A DNA stretch of 64,000 nt from Chromohalobacter canadensis (lineage in GTDB: Bacteria > Pseudomonadota > Gammaproteobacteria > Pseudomonadales > Halomonadaceae). The position numbers and the translations under genes are program-made. The notes under the pieces are model-generated. The model saw only the letters and a list, made by a program, of their open reading frames with translations. It made no database searches and had not been told where the DNA came from. Below, one piece after another: positions 8,218-16,633 of this stretch; positions within the stretch are counted from its first letter, which is position 1; each line of letters opens with the position of its first letter. Where the stretch lies: contig NZ_JAJQJH010000008.1 in assembly GCF_029544075.1 (NCBI RefSeq), positions 62,001-126,000 on the forward strand, given 5' to 3'.

Positions 8218-9818
8218 ACAACAAACAAGATGCAGATGTCATCATTTCAGGGGGCGGCCCCGTCGGCATGGGGCTGGCCATAGAACTTGGCCAGCGCGGC
8301 ATCGACGTTCTGGTGATCGAAAAACATCCTTCGCCGCAGCGTGTCCCCAAAGGACAGAACCTGACGCAACGAACGATGGAACATTTCCGCGCTTGGGGCG
8401 CCGAGTCCGAGCTGCGCGCGGCCCGCACCGTTCCAGCCGGCTTCGGGATTGGCGGATTGACCAGCTATGGCACGCTGCTGGGCGACTATCACTACGACTG
8501 GATGAAGCGCGAACTCGTCCACTCCTATTACGGCGCCGACAACGAGCGGTTGCCGCAATACGCCACCGAGGAAGTCCTGCGCGCCCGGGCGGCCTCTCTG
8601 GACAGCGTGACGCTGCTGACCCGGCGGGAAGTGCGTGAAGTTCACGAGGATGCGGAAGGCGTGAGCGTCACGGTTCACGACCGCACCGACGGTCCGGATG
8701 CGACGTTCCGCGCCGCGTATGCCGTCGGGGCGGACGGTAGCCGGTCGGTGGTGCGCGAATCCGCCGGCCTGACGCAAACCGTATTCGACCACGACCGCTT
8801 GATGGTCCTGCTGGTCTTCCAGTCCGATACGCTGCACCGCGCCCTGTTGGACAAGCACCCCGGCAAGAGCTTTTTCAATGTCCTGCACCCGGATCTCCAA
8901 GGCTACTGGCTGTTCTTCGGCCGCGTCGATCTGGAAGGCGAGTTCTTCTTCCATGCCCCCATCCCCGATGGCGAAGACCCGGAGACCTTCGACTTCCACG
9001 GGTACGTCGAACGCGCTGTCGGCCAATCCATCGATATGCATATCTGCCATCGTGGACTCTGGGATTGTCGCGTTGCCATCGCCGACAGTTACGGCAGCAA
9101 GCGCACCTTCATCGCCGGGGACGCCGCGCATAACCATCCTCCCTATGGCGGTTACGGCATCAACACCGGCTTCGAGGATGCCCGCAACCTCGGCTGGAAA
9201 CTCACCGCGCGCCTCCAAGGCTGGGGCGGCCCCGAACTGCTGACTTCCTACGATGCCGAGCGCCGGCCGGTCTTCTGGTCCACCGCGAAGGACTTCATCG
9301 AGAAATCGATCGAGACCGACCGCGAGTTTCTGGCCAACCACGATCCGGCCACGGACCCGGCCGCCTTCGAGGCTGTCTGGTCCGCCCGTGCGCGTGGCGC
9401 AGTCAACGAAGTCGGCGACTTCCAGCCCAACTACCGTGGCTCTCGCGTCGTGGCCGGCTCTCGGGACGGCACCGCCAGCGCGAAGGGTGCGCATAGTTTC
9501 ACCGCCCAGCCGGGGTATCACCTTGCGCCACGGGTGCTTCCCGAGGGCGGCACGACCCACGACCGGCTCGGCTCGGGGTTCTCGCTGATCGCACTCGGAC
9601 AAGCCAGCGCCGCGGTACGTTTTGCCGAGGACGCGGCCCGGTTACATATTCCCTTGACGGTCATCGAAAGCGCCGCCCCGGGAAAGGAGGATGAAACGGC
9701 CGACTACGGCGCATCGCTCATTCTCGTGCGTCCCGACCAGTTCGTGGCCTGGGCCGGCGATAGACTGCCCGATGATCTCGACACGGCCGGCATCCTGAAA
9801 CTGGCCGTCGGCGCCTGA
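8214..9818 (+). CDS. FAD-dependent aromatic monooxygenase (UbiH/MhpA-like)
   Basis: The 534-residue protein has the three hallmarks of class A flavin hydroxylases: the dinucleotide motif GGGPVG at residues 14-19, the D-G motif in VGADGSRSVVRE (about 178-189), and the G-D motif in FIAGDAAHNHPPYGGYG (about 301-317). After about residue 400 there is a C-terminal extension as in phenol-hydroxylase or MhpA-type enzymes. Such enzymes hydroxylate phenolic acids ortho or para to an OH group, sometimes with decarboxylation; the substrate here cannot be read from sequence. The start overlaps the IclR stop codon. It differs from PobA, whose gene lies at the left edge. Confidence 0.85.
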   Translation: MNNKQDADVIISGGGPVGMGLAIELGQRGIDVLVIEKHPSPQRVPKGQNLTQRTMEHFRAWGAESELRAARTVPAGFGIGGLTSYGTLLGDYHYDWMKRELVHSYYGADNERLPQYATEEVLRARAASLDSVTLLTRREVREVHEDAEGVSVTVHDRTDGPDATFRAAYAVGADGSRSVVRESAGLTQTVFDHDRLMVLLVFQSDTLHRALLDKHPGKSFFNVLHPDLQGYWLFFGRVDLEGEFFFHAPIPDGEDPETFDFHGYVERAVGQSIDMHICHRGLWDCRVAIADSYGSKRTFIAGDAAHNHPPYGGYGINTGFEDARNLGWKLTARLQGWGGPELLTSYDAERRPVFWSTAKDFIEKSIETDREFLANHDPATDPAAFEAVWSARARGAVNEVGDFQPNYRGSRVVAGSRDGTASAKGAHSFTAQPGYHLAPRVLPEGGTTHDRLGSGFSLIALGQASAAVRFAEDAARLHIPLTVIESAAPGKEDETADYGASLILVRPDQFVAWAGDRLPDDLDTAGILKLAVGA

Positions 9819-9892
9819 GGATCGTGAACGCTCGACCGTGAGCGAGGCGTCCTGACGTAAACGTCGTGAAGGTCGTGAAGAACGCGTCGCGG

Positions 9893-9924
9893 ATGACAGG
9901 AATCCCCCTGCGGTTTCCTGTCAT
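9893..9924. terminator. Bidirectional hairpin between convergent genes
   Basis: ATGACAGGAA (9893-9902) and TTCCTGTCAT (9915-9924) form a perfect 10-bp stem with a 12-base loop, between the stop codons of the monooxygenase (+) and the LysR gene (-). There is no long T-run. Confidence 0.55.
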
Positions 9925-9930
9925 GCGTTC

Positions 9931-11160
9931 CTAGGGTGCATTCCCCTCGGCGTCGCCATCCGCGAATCGTTTGGCCAGGCCATCGATGAATTGCCGCTGC
10001 GTGAAGCTCAGCCCCGCGTCGCGCCGATAGGTCACGCCGATGTGTCGCCGGTTGTCCGGCAACGTCACCGGCACGCGCACGAGCCCCGGCGGCAGTTCGC
10101 GTACCTTGCGCGGCGAATACAGCAATAACGCCAGGCTCTGACTCTCGCGTACCATGCTTTCAGCGAGATGGAAGGTCACGATCTCGCAGGTCTGCACCGG
10201 CGGCGTCTTCCCCATGCCCAGGAAAAGCCGCTCGAAATAGGCCCGTATCGGTGTCCCCGCCGGCGCCACGATCCAGGTTTGACGTGCCAGCTCTTCCATC
10301 GACACGGATCGCACGGCGCAAGGGTGATCCGAGCGTGCCAGCACCGTAATGGCCTCTTCCGCCAGCGGCAGCTCGGCCAGCTCATCGTCCTCCCCGAGTT
10401 CGCGCAACAAGCCGACAACCAGGTCGATTTCCCCGCGGCGCAGGGCATCCGTCAGCATGACGTAGCTGCCGGTCACGGCCGACAGGCGCAGTTGAGGATA
10501 CGCCACCAGCAAGTCGCCGAAGGCCTGGGCAACGCGTTCCTGCTCGCAGAACGGTGTCATTCCCACCGCCAGGCGCCCCGTCACCTCGCCGGCCAGATGT
10601 CCCAGGCGCTCCTGCAGCGGTTGCATCCGGGCGCACATGCGATCGCGCAACGCCACGAGCCTCTCCGCCAGAAGCTCGGCACGCAGTCCCTCTCCCGAGC
10701 GCTGGAACAACGGGCTCCCCAGCCTGACCGAGATGGCGCCCAGAGTACGGCTGACGCTCGACTGGGACGTCCGCAACCACTTGGCCGCCGTTGTCGTCTT
10801 CCCCGTGTGCACTACCGCCGCCACGCATGCCAGATCGCGCCAGCGCAAATCCAGCGGCAGCGGCAATCGGGTCAACCCCGCCGCCATCAACGCATCACGC
10901 TCGTGCAGCAACTCAGCCATCACCTGCGTGCAATGCTGGCGGACGATTTCCCCTTCCGGCGTCGGTTCCGCCCCGCCCCAGCCGCGCTGAAACAGGCGGA
11001 TCGCCAGTACCGATTCGGCCCGATGAATGGTACGCGACAGACTGCTTTGACTGATGTTCAGTCTTCGCGCAGCCGATGAAAAACCTCGCTGCTCGGCCAC
11101 CGCCAGGATGGCACGAATTTCACGAAGGGAAAGACCTGGCGACACCGTGTCATGCGACAT
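9931..11160 (-). CDS. LysR-type regulator with duplicated N-terminal HTH
   Basis: At 409 residues this is about 100 longer than a usual LysR protein. The extra length is a second DNA-binding domain: one LysR helix-turn-helix at about residues 11-70 (GFSSAARRLNISQSSLSRTI) and another at about 105-165 (TTAAKWLRTSQSSVSRTL), then the substrate-binding domain (about 190-400). It is divergent from the two-gene Rieske oxygenase system and probably controls it. A relative with the same double layout is at 17789. The ligand is unknown. Confidence 0.85.
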   Translation of the reverse strand: MSHDTVSPGLSLREIRAILAVAEQRGFSSAARRLNISQSSLSRTIHRAESVLAIRLFQRGWGGAEPTPEGEIVRQHCTQVMAELLHERDALMAAGLTRLPLPLDLRWRDLACVAAVVHTGKTTTAAKWLRTSQSSVSRTLGAISVRLGSPLFQRSGEGLRAELLAERLVALRDRMCARMQPLQERLGHLAGEVTGRLAVGMTPFCEQERVAQAFGDLLVAYPQLRLSAVTGSYVMLTDALRRGEIDLVVGLLRELGEDDELAELPLAEEAITVLARSDHPCAVRSVSMEELARQTWIVAPAGTPIRAYFERLFLGMGKTPPVQTCEIVTFHLAESMVRESQSLALLLYSPRKVRELPPGLVRVPVTLPDNRRHIGVTYRRDAGLSFTQRQFIDGLAKRFADGDAEGNAP

Positions 11161-11297
11161 TATCGAGACTCTTGGCAGCCGATGTTGACTATATCAAAGA
11201 TGCAAAGCGCTATTTCATTTCCGCATGAGACGCCCTCTCTTTTTTCCCCTAACGTCAAGAAAGACGACGTGGATCAGCAGCCAAAAGAGGCAACAAC
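11161..11297. promoter_or_regulatory. Divergent control region between LysR gene and Rieske operon
   Basis: This 137-bp AT-richer gap separates divergent starts and must hold both promoters and presumably the LysR binding site. AAGAGG before 11298 is the ribosome binding site of the reductase. I could not identify a confident T-N11-A box. Confidence 0.4.
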
Positions 11298-12269
11298 ATG
11301 CATGGCCAACATCAAGCCGCAGTGGTTCTCGAGCGTCGACCGCTGACCGAGCGCATCTGCGAAATCACGCTGGGCAAGGCCGATGGAACCGCGTTGCCCG
11401 CACCCCGTGCCGGTGCGCATGTCGAGCTTCGCTTTGGCGGCAAGGATGGCCGATTCTTGCGGCATTATTCGCTTGTCGGTCCACTCGACCTCACCAGTTC
11501 CCACGAGCCTTTCTGGCGCATTGCCGTACAGCGCGAGAACCGCCGCCGAGGGTCCGATTACATCCATCGGCATGTCACCCCGGGCACCTCTGTGCTGATA
11601 TCCCCCGCCCTCAGCCCCTTTCGGCTGACCGCCGATGACGGCCCCGTTCTACTCATCGCGGGCGGTATCGGCATCACCGCGATTCTGCCCATACTGCGTG
11701 CCTGCGTGATGCGCCGTCGCGAGGTTCGCATGCTCTACATCGGCCGCAGCCGTGCCGCCATGGCCTATGTCGAGGACGTCGAGGCGTTGGGCGGCGACGC
11801 CGTCACCGTGCACGACGCGACATCATCCCGTGGCCGACCGGACCTGGCGGCATTGCTCGCCCGTCAGCCCGCCGATACCACGGCGTACGTATGCGGCCCC
11901 CCGGCGTTGATCGAGGGCACCCGCCAGGCGGCACGACGGCTGGGGTGGCCGGCGGCGCGCGTGCGTCATGAAGTCTTCAACCCCGCCCACAAGGAAGAAG
12001 ATCAAGCCGTCACGGTGCATACCCGGGGGACGAGCGTTCACGTCTCGCCCGGCCACACCCTGCTGGAGGCACTCGAAACGGCCGGTGTCGAGACCTTCTC
12101 GGACTGTCGGCGCGGAGAATGCGGTCTGTGCATCACGCCGATCAGCAACGTCGAAGGCGATATCGACCATCGCGACCGCTTTCTCACTGCCGACCAGAAA
12201 CGCGGCAATCGGCAAATCGCCCTGTGCTGCTCCCGTCCTCGCTCGACGTCGATCGAGCTCGATCTCTAG
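11298..12269 (+). CDS. VanB-like oxidoreductase (FMN/NADH/2Fe-2S), reductase of a Rieske oxygenase
   Basis: The 323-residue protein has the same domain order as VanB: FMN barrel (R-H-Y-S-L near residue 55), NAD-binding domain (LLIAGGIGITAILPIL, about 117-132; AYVCGPPALIEGT about 196-208), and C-terminal ferredoxin domain with cysteines in SDCRRGECGLC and a last one in LCCSRPRS. It should feed electrons to the Rieske oxygenase encoded 31 bp downstream. Usual order in vanAB is oxygenase first; here the reductase comes first, which marks a separate lineage rather than a recent vanAB duplication. Substrate unknown. Confidence 0.87.
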   Translation: MHGQHQAAVVLERRPLTERICEITLGKADGTALPAPRAGAHVELRFGGKDGRFLRHYSLVGPLDLTSSHEPFWRIAVQRENRRRGSDYIHRHVTPGTSVLISPALSPFRLTADDGPVLLIAGGIGITAILPILRACVMRRREVRMLYIGRSRAAMAYVEDVEALGGDAVTVHDATSSRGRPDLAALLARQPADTTAYVCGPPALIEGTRQAARRLGWPAARVRHEVFNPAHKEEDQAVTVHTRGTSVHVSPGHTLLEALETAGVETFSDCRRGECGLCITPISNVEGDIDHRDRFLTADQKRGNRQIALCCSRPRSTSIELDL

Positions 12270-12300
12270 ATGACAAAAAGCAATAAAGGAGACCATCGTC

Positions 12301-13413
12301 ATGCCCCATGCCAATCAAGCGATACCGCTCGATGAAGAAGCCATTTTCGACGCCATGCCCATGGAGGAAGAGGGCCAGTTCGCCAACCATGCCACGCCCT
12401 TGATTCGCAACTGCTGGTATGTGTGCGCACGGCGCGACGAAGTGGGTCGCACGCCCATCTCACGCCGCCTGCTCGATACGGACGTCGTCATGTATCGCAC
12501 CCGGGACGGCCGCCCGGTGGCCATGCACAACCGCTGCCCTCACCGTGCCTTTCCGCTGGCGAAGGGCCACGTGGAGGGCGACCGGCTGGTGTGCGGGTAT
12601 CACGGCATGCAATTCGAGCCCGACGGGCTTTGCGCGCACCTGCCCGCGATCTCCCATGTGCCCGCCAATGCCTGCGTGCAGACCTACCCCATCGCCGACC
12701 GCGGCCCGTTGACCTGGATCTGGATGGGCGATGCCAACCTCGCCGACGAGGCACTGATTCCCGAACTGCCCTGGCTGGCCTCCTCCGAGTGGGGCAGCGT
12801 GACCGGCGATTTTCATATCAAGGCCGACTATGTCTCGATGCATGAAAACCTCATCGACCAGACCCACTTTCCCTTCCTGCATCCAGGCACGGTGGGCACC
12901 CCCGAGTACGCGCGGGCCAGCATGAACGCCACCACCGAGGGCGATCAGGTGCTGATTCATCGTCGACTGGACAACGCGCCGCCTCCGGGAATTTACGGAA
13001 AACCGGCCGATATCATGCACAAGAACGTCGACCGCACCTCCGAGGCACGCTTCGTCTCTCCCGCCGTTCACATGGCCCACGCCAGGATCTTCGATCCACA
13101 ACCGGAGCCCGGAAAGCCCTCGGTTTATGGCTACTACATCACGCATTGCTTCACGCCCGAGTCCAACCATTCCATCCACTACTGGTGGTTCAATTCTCGC
13201 GACTATGGCATCGACGACACCGACATCGATGCCTTCATGTACGAGGCCAGCATGCAAGCCTATTACGAGGACGTGGAAGCGCTGGAATGGATCATGGACG
13301 TCGTGCTGACCGACAACGAAGCCCAGCAATTCGAGTTGAGCTTCGCGCCCGACAAGCCTGGTTTGATGGCGAGACGGATCATGCATCGTCTGGCAATGGC
13401 GGAGCACGGTTGA
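12301..13413 (+). CDS. Rieske aromatic oxygenase, VanA/phthalate-oxygenase-like, substrate unknown
   Basis: The 370-residue protein has Rieske ligands Cys79, His81, Cys98 and His101 and a catalytic iron motif in MHENLIDQTHFPFLH (about residues 180-194). A 30-residue acidic N-terminal extension precedes the Rieske domain, unlike VanA. It pairs with the reductase just upstream. Members of this group demethylate methoxybenzoates or hydroxylate phthalate-like acids. The formaldehyde dehydrogenase gene immediately downstream on the other strand makes a demethylase attractive, but VanAB nearby could explain that gene equally well. Confidence 0.85.
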   Translation: MPHANQAIPLDEEAIFDAMPMEEEGQFANHATPLIRNCWYVCARRDEVGRTPISRRLLDTDVVMYRTRDGRPVAMHNRCPHRAFPLAKGHVEGDRLVCGYHGMQFEPDGLCAHLPAISHVPANACVQTYPIADRGPLTWIWMGDANLADEALIPELPWLASSEWGSVTGDFHIKADYVSMHENLIDQTHFPFLHPGTVGTPEYARASMNATTEGDQVLIHRRLDNAPPPGIYGKPADIMHKNVDRTSEARFVSPAVHMAHARIFDPQPEPGKPSVYGYYITHCFTPESNHSIHYWWFNSRDYGIDDTDIDAFMYEASMQAYYEDVEALEWIMDVVLTDNEAQQFELSFAPDKPGLMARRIMHRLAMAEHG

Positions 13414-13462
13414 TACATCATCCCTTCGGCAAAAACCACACTTATTGCCGAGCATTGCCGAA

Positions 13463-13489
13463 AGGACTGGGTAGCCGCTACCCAGTCCT
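13463..13489. terminator. Bidirectional hairpin between convergent genes
   Basis: AGGACTGGGTA (13463-13473) pairs perfectly with TACCCAGTCCT (13479-13489); the G and C flanking the loop can extend the stem to 12 bp. It lies between the Rieske oxygenase and fdhA stop codons, with moderately T-rich flanks. Confidence 0.7.
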
Positions 13490-13526
13490 GTTCATATTCA
13501 CTCTGGCAATTTTCACATCAGTATCT

Positions 13527-14714
13527 TCACGCCGCGCCAAGTAGCCCATGTGGGTCCAGCACGAACTTGCTGGCCACGCCGGCATCGAACTGCTGATAGC
13601 CCTGCGGTGCGTCTTCAAGCGAGATGACCTGGGCATTGACGATCTCGGCGATGTTGAGTCGCCCGTGCAGGATCGCCTGCATCAACTGGCGGTTGTACTG
13701 CACCACCGGCGTCTGCCCGGTGTGGAAGGAATGTCCCTTGGCCCAACCCAGGCCGAAGCGCAGGCTGAGATTGCCGCTCTGGGCCGCCTTCTCGGTGGCG
13801 CCGGGGTCCTCGGTGACATAGAGGCCAGGGATGCCGATCGAGCCGGCTTCGCGTGTCACTTCCATCATCTGATTGAGCACCACCGCCGGTTGCTCCTTGC
13901 CGCCATGGCCCACGGCCTCGAAGCCGACGGCGTCGATGGCACTGTCGACCTTCGGCTCGCCCACCACGGCGGCGATCATCTCGCCCAGGCGATCGTGACG
14001 GCTCAAGTCGATGGGTTCGAAGCCCATCTTGCGGGCGTGTTCCAGGCGCTGCTGGTTGAAGTCCCCGATCATGACCACCGCGGCCCCCAGCAGGTGCGCC
14101 GATGCCGCCGCGGCAAGCCCAACCGGGCCGGCCCCTGCGACATAGACCGTCGAGCCCGCGCCTACCTTGGCATTCAAGGCACCATGGAAGCCGGTCGGCA
14201 GGATATCGCTCAACATCGTCAGGTCGCGGATCCTGTCCATCGCCTGGTCGCGATCCGGAAACTTGAGCAAATTGAAGTCCGCGTACGGCACCATGACATA
14301 GTGCGCTTGACCGCCGACCCAACCGCCCATGTCGACGTAGCCATACGCCCCGCCGGCACGCTCGTCATTGACGTGCAGACACAGCCCGGTATGTCCTTCC
14401 TTGCAGGTGCGGCAACGCCCACATGCGACATTGAACGGCACCGAGACCAGGTCCCCGATGTCGAGGAATTCAACGTCCTTGCCCTTCTCGATGACCTCGC
14501 CGGTGATTTCGTGGCCCAATACCATTCCCGCTGGCGCGGTCGTGCGTCCGCGCACCATATGCTGGTCGGACCCGCAGATGTTGGTGGAGACCACCTTGAG
14601 GATCACGCCATGCTCAATGGCCTTGCCACTAGGCGCTTCCATCTTGGGATAGGCAATGTCCTGAACTTCGACCTCGCCGGGTCCGGTATAGACGACACCA
14701 CGATTATTAGCCAT
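13527..14714 (-). CDS. fdhA: Glutathione-independent formaldehyde dehydrogenase
   Basis: The 395-residue protein is a zinc-containing medium-chain dehydrogenase. It shows catalytic-zinc motif NICGSDQHMVRGR, the GHEITGEV segment, four structural-zinc cysteines in CGRCRTCKEGHTGLC (about residues 97-111), and the NAD motif GAGPVGLAAAASA (about 180-192). The family oxidises formaldehyde to formate with tightly bound NAD and no glutathione, in the cytoplasm. Formaldehyde is the by-product of vanillate demethylation by VanAB and perhaps of the second Rieske system. The ATG at 14714 follows GAGAGG; the frame is open upstream to 14783 without a good ribosome site. Confidence 0.9.
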   Translation of the reverse strand: MANNRGVVYTGPGEVEVQDIAYPKMEAPSGKAIEHGVILKVVSTNICGSDQHMVRGRTTAPAGMVLGHEITGEVIEKGKDVEFLDIGDLVSVPFNVACGRCRTCKEGHTGLCLHVNDERAGGAYGYVDMGGWVGGQAHYVMVPYADFNLLKFPDRDQAMDRIRDLTMLSDILPTGFHGALNAKVGAGSTVYVAGAGPVGLAAAASAHLLGAAVVMIGDFNQQRLEHARKMGFEPIDLSRHDRLGEMIAAVVGEPKVDSAIDAVGFEAVGHGGKEQPAVVLNQMMEVTREAGSIGIPGLYVTEDPGATEKAAQSGNLSLRFGLGWAKGHSFHTGQTPVVQYNRQLMQAILHGRLNIAEIVNAQVISLEDAPQGYQQFDAGVASKFVLDPHGLLGAA

Positions 14715-14797
14715 TTTCGACCTCTCTCGCTGCGAATGAGCCGATACCGCACCCGGTATCGGCATGCCGGGACCAGCGCCCATTTACCGCGAGGCAT

Positions 14798-16102
14798 CTA
14801 GTCCATCATCGTATCGGGCAGGAAAAGCACGATTTCGGGGAAGACGATCAACAGCCCGATGGCCGCGATCATCATCAACCAAAACGGCATGACACCCTTG
14901 AAGATGTCACGTAATGGCACATTGGGCGCCACGGATTTAACGATGAAAACGTTCACGCCCACGGGCGGACTGATGAGGCCCATCTCCAGCGTCAACACGA
15001 CAACGACACCGAACCAAATCGGGTCGAACCCGAGTTGAGTAATCACCGGGAAGAAGATCGGCATGGTCAACACCAGCATCGCGAAGCCTTCCAGGAAGCA
15101 CCCCAACACCAGGTAGCAGGCCAAGATTATGAGCAGGATCCCATAAGGCCCAATATCCAAGTGCATCAGGAAATCGCCCAGCGCTTGCGGAATATGACTC
15201 AAGGCCAGAAAGGGATTGAGCATGTGCGCAGCGATCAGAATCAGCATCACGGTGGCCGTGGTGGTGATCGAGCTTTGCGCCGCGCGCCAAAAGGCGGCCA
15301 GCGTCAACTTGCGCATGCCCGCACCGAAGGCCACCGTCAAACCAGCGCCTACGGCCGCCGCCTCGACAGGAGAAAAGATCCCGCTATAGATGCCACCGAT
15401 CGTCAACAGAATGATGATCAAAATCGGCGTCGCCCCAAGCAGCCCCTGCTGTTTTTCCCGCCATGAGGTCTTGGGCCCTGAGGGGGCAAGAACCGGCTTG
15501 ATGGTGGCCAATATCATGATCAAGATGACGAACAGCAGGCATAGCATGATGCCGGGCAGTACACCCGCCAGAAACAGCCGCCCAATGGACTGCTGCGTCA
15601 GGATGGCGTAGATCACGAAACCGGTTGAGGGTGGGATGAGAATGCCAAGCGTCCCGCCTGCAGCCACCGAGCCCGTCGAGAGCTTGGCACTATAGTTGTA
15701 TCGCTCCATCTCGCTGAGCGAGACACGGCCCATGGTCAAGGCCGAGGCCACCGATGAACCGCATAATGCGGCAAAACCCGCGCAGCCCACTACCGTGGCC
15801 GACGCCAGCCCGCCGCGTACGGAACCGATGAGCGCATAAGCGGCGTCATACAGCTTACGGCTCATGCCCGCCTCAGTGGCGACATTCCCCATTAGGATGA
15901 ATAGTGGAACGACGATCAATTCAGCGTTAGAAGCAATGGTGAAGGTTTCGCTGACCAACAAGCTCAGGGCGGAATTGAAACTGTCCAGGAGCGTGACACC
16001 GCCGAAGCCCACAGCGAAGATGGCAAATGCAACGGGGATCCTCAACACCAGCAGCAACAATAACGCCACGATACCTAGGAAGCCGATCAACTCGGTATTC
16101 AT
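14798..16102 (-). CDS. dctM: TRAP transporter large membrane subunit (DctM)
   Basis: The 434-residue protein has about twelve hydrophobic segments and DctM hallmarks such as GSSVASALTMGRVSLSEM (near residue 115) and a C-terminal GLISPPVGVNVFIVKSVAP segment. It forms the sodium-driven translocation channel with the DctQ and DctP proteins encoded just upstream; its ATG overlaps the dctQ stop codon. The operon lies between fdhA and the 4,5-cleavage regulator, so an aromatic acid is a plausible cargo. Confidence 0.9.
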   Translation of the reverse strand: MNTELIGFLGIVALLLLLVLRIPVAFAIFAVGFGGVTLLDSFNSALSLLVSETFTIASNAELIVVPLFILMGNVATEAGMSRKLYDAAYALIGSVRGGLASATVVGCAGFAALCGSSVASALTMGRVSLSEMERYNYSAKLSTGSVAAGGTLGILIPPSTGFVIYAILTQQSIGRLFLAGVLPGIMLCLLFVILIMILATIKPVLAPSGPKTSWREKQQGLLGATPILIIILLTIGGIYSGIFSPVEAAAVGAGLTVAFGAGMRKLTLAAFWRAAQSSITTTATVMLILIAAHMLNPFLALSHIPQALGDFLMHLDIGPYGILLIILACYLVLGCFLEGFAMLVLTMPIFFPVITQLGFDPIWFGVVVVLTLEMGLISPPVGVNVFIVKSVAPNVPLRDIFKGVMPFWLMMIAAIGLLIVFPEIVLFLPDTMMD

Positions 16103-16626
16103 AAATCTTCTTCCCCGTGAGGAGCTGGATAGCGATTCCAGGGACTCAACAAAGTAGTCACAATTCGCGCGAACATGGCAAGAGCCGTCAAAAAGGCGAA
16201 GAAGGCGACAGCGTATTGAAAAGGCCCCTTAGGGATACCGATAATATTACTACTCAAATTCAAAAGCTCTGAGATTTCAGCCGCGCCAATCATGGTGTAA
16301 CCGATGGCGGTAAAGATGGCGCACCCAATGACCCATCCAGCGATATCCAGAAAGAAATTCATCTTTCTTGGAAACTTGTCTTCGAAAATATCGACGGCAA
16401 TATTGCCGCCTTGCTTATCACAGAGAGCCATACCGCCGAACACGACAATCACCATCGTCATTTCCGACAAATCCTGTGCTCCCGTCAAGGGAAAGCCGAA
16501 AAGCCGTCCCGTCACGTCTACCAGTGTCACGAGAACGATAAAGATCAACGCCAGTGTGCCGATGATGCTGGATAGGCTTACGAGCCTATCCAGCATGCGG
16601 GTCACATGCGTGAGTATGTGACTCAT
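16099..16626 (-). CDS. dctQ: TRAP transporter small membrane subunit (DctQ)
   Basis: The protein of about 175 residues has four predicted membrane helices, and the DctQ-typical segment GAQDLSEMTMVIVVFGGMALCDKQGGNIAVD in its first half. It bridges receptor and DctM channel. I chose the ATG at 16626, with GGGGAG about ten bases upstream; a GTG at 16644 would add six residues and overlap dctP. Confidence 0.85.
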   Translation of the reverse strand: MSHILTHVTRMLDRLVSLSSIIGTLALIFIVLVTLVDVTGRLFGFPLTGAQDLSEMTMVIVVFGGMALCDKQGGNIAVDIFEDKFPRKMNFFLDIAGWVIGCAIFTAIGYTMIGAAEISELLNLSSNIIGIPKGPFQYAVAFFAFLTALAMFARIVTTLLSPWNRYPAPHGEEDL

Positions 16627-16633
16627 ATCAGGC

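Noticed and set aside
8247-9602. Minus-strand open frame of 451 codons opposite the flavin monooxygenase
   Set aside because: The plus strand has full FAD hydroxylase motifs and a coupled start. The antisense product has no recognisable motif and reflects codon bias.
13548-14801. Plus-strand open frame of 417 codons opposite fdhA
   Set aside because: The product has no motif and is a complement of the well-supported zinc dehydrogenase gene.
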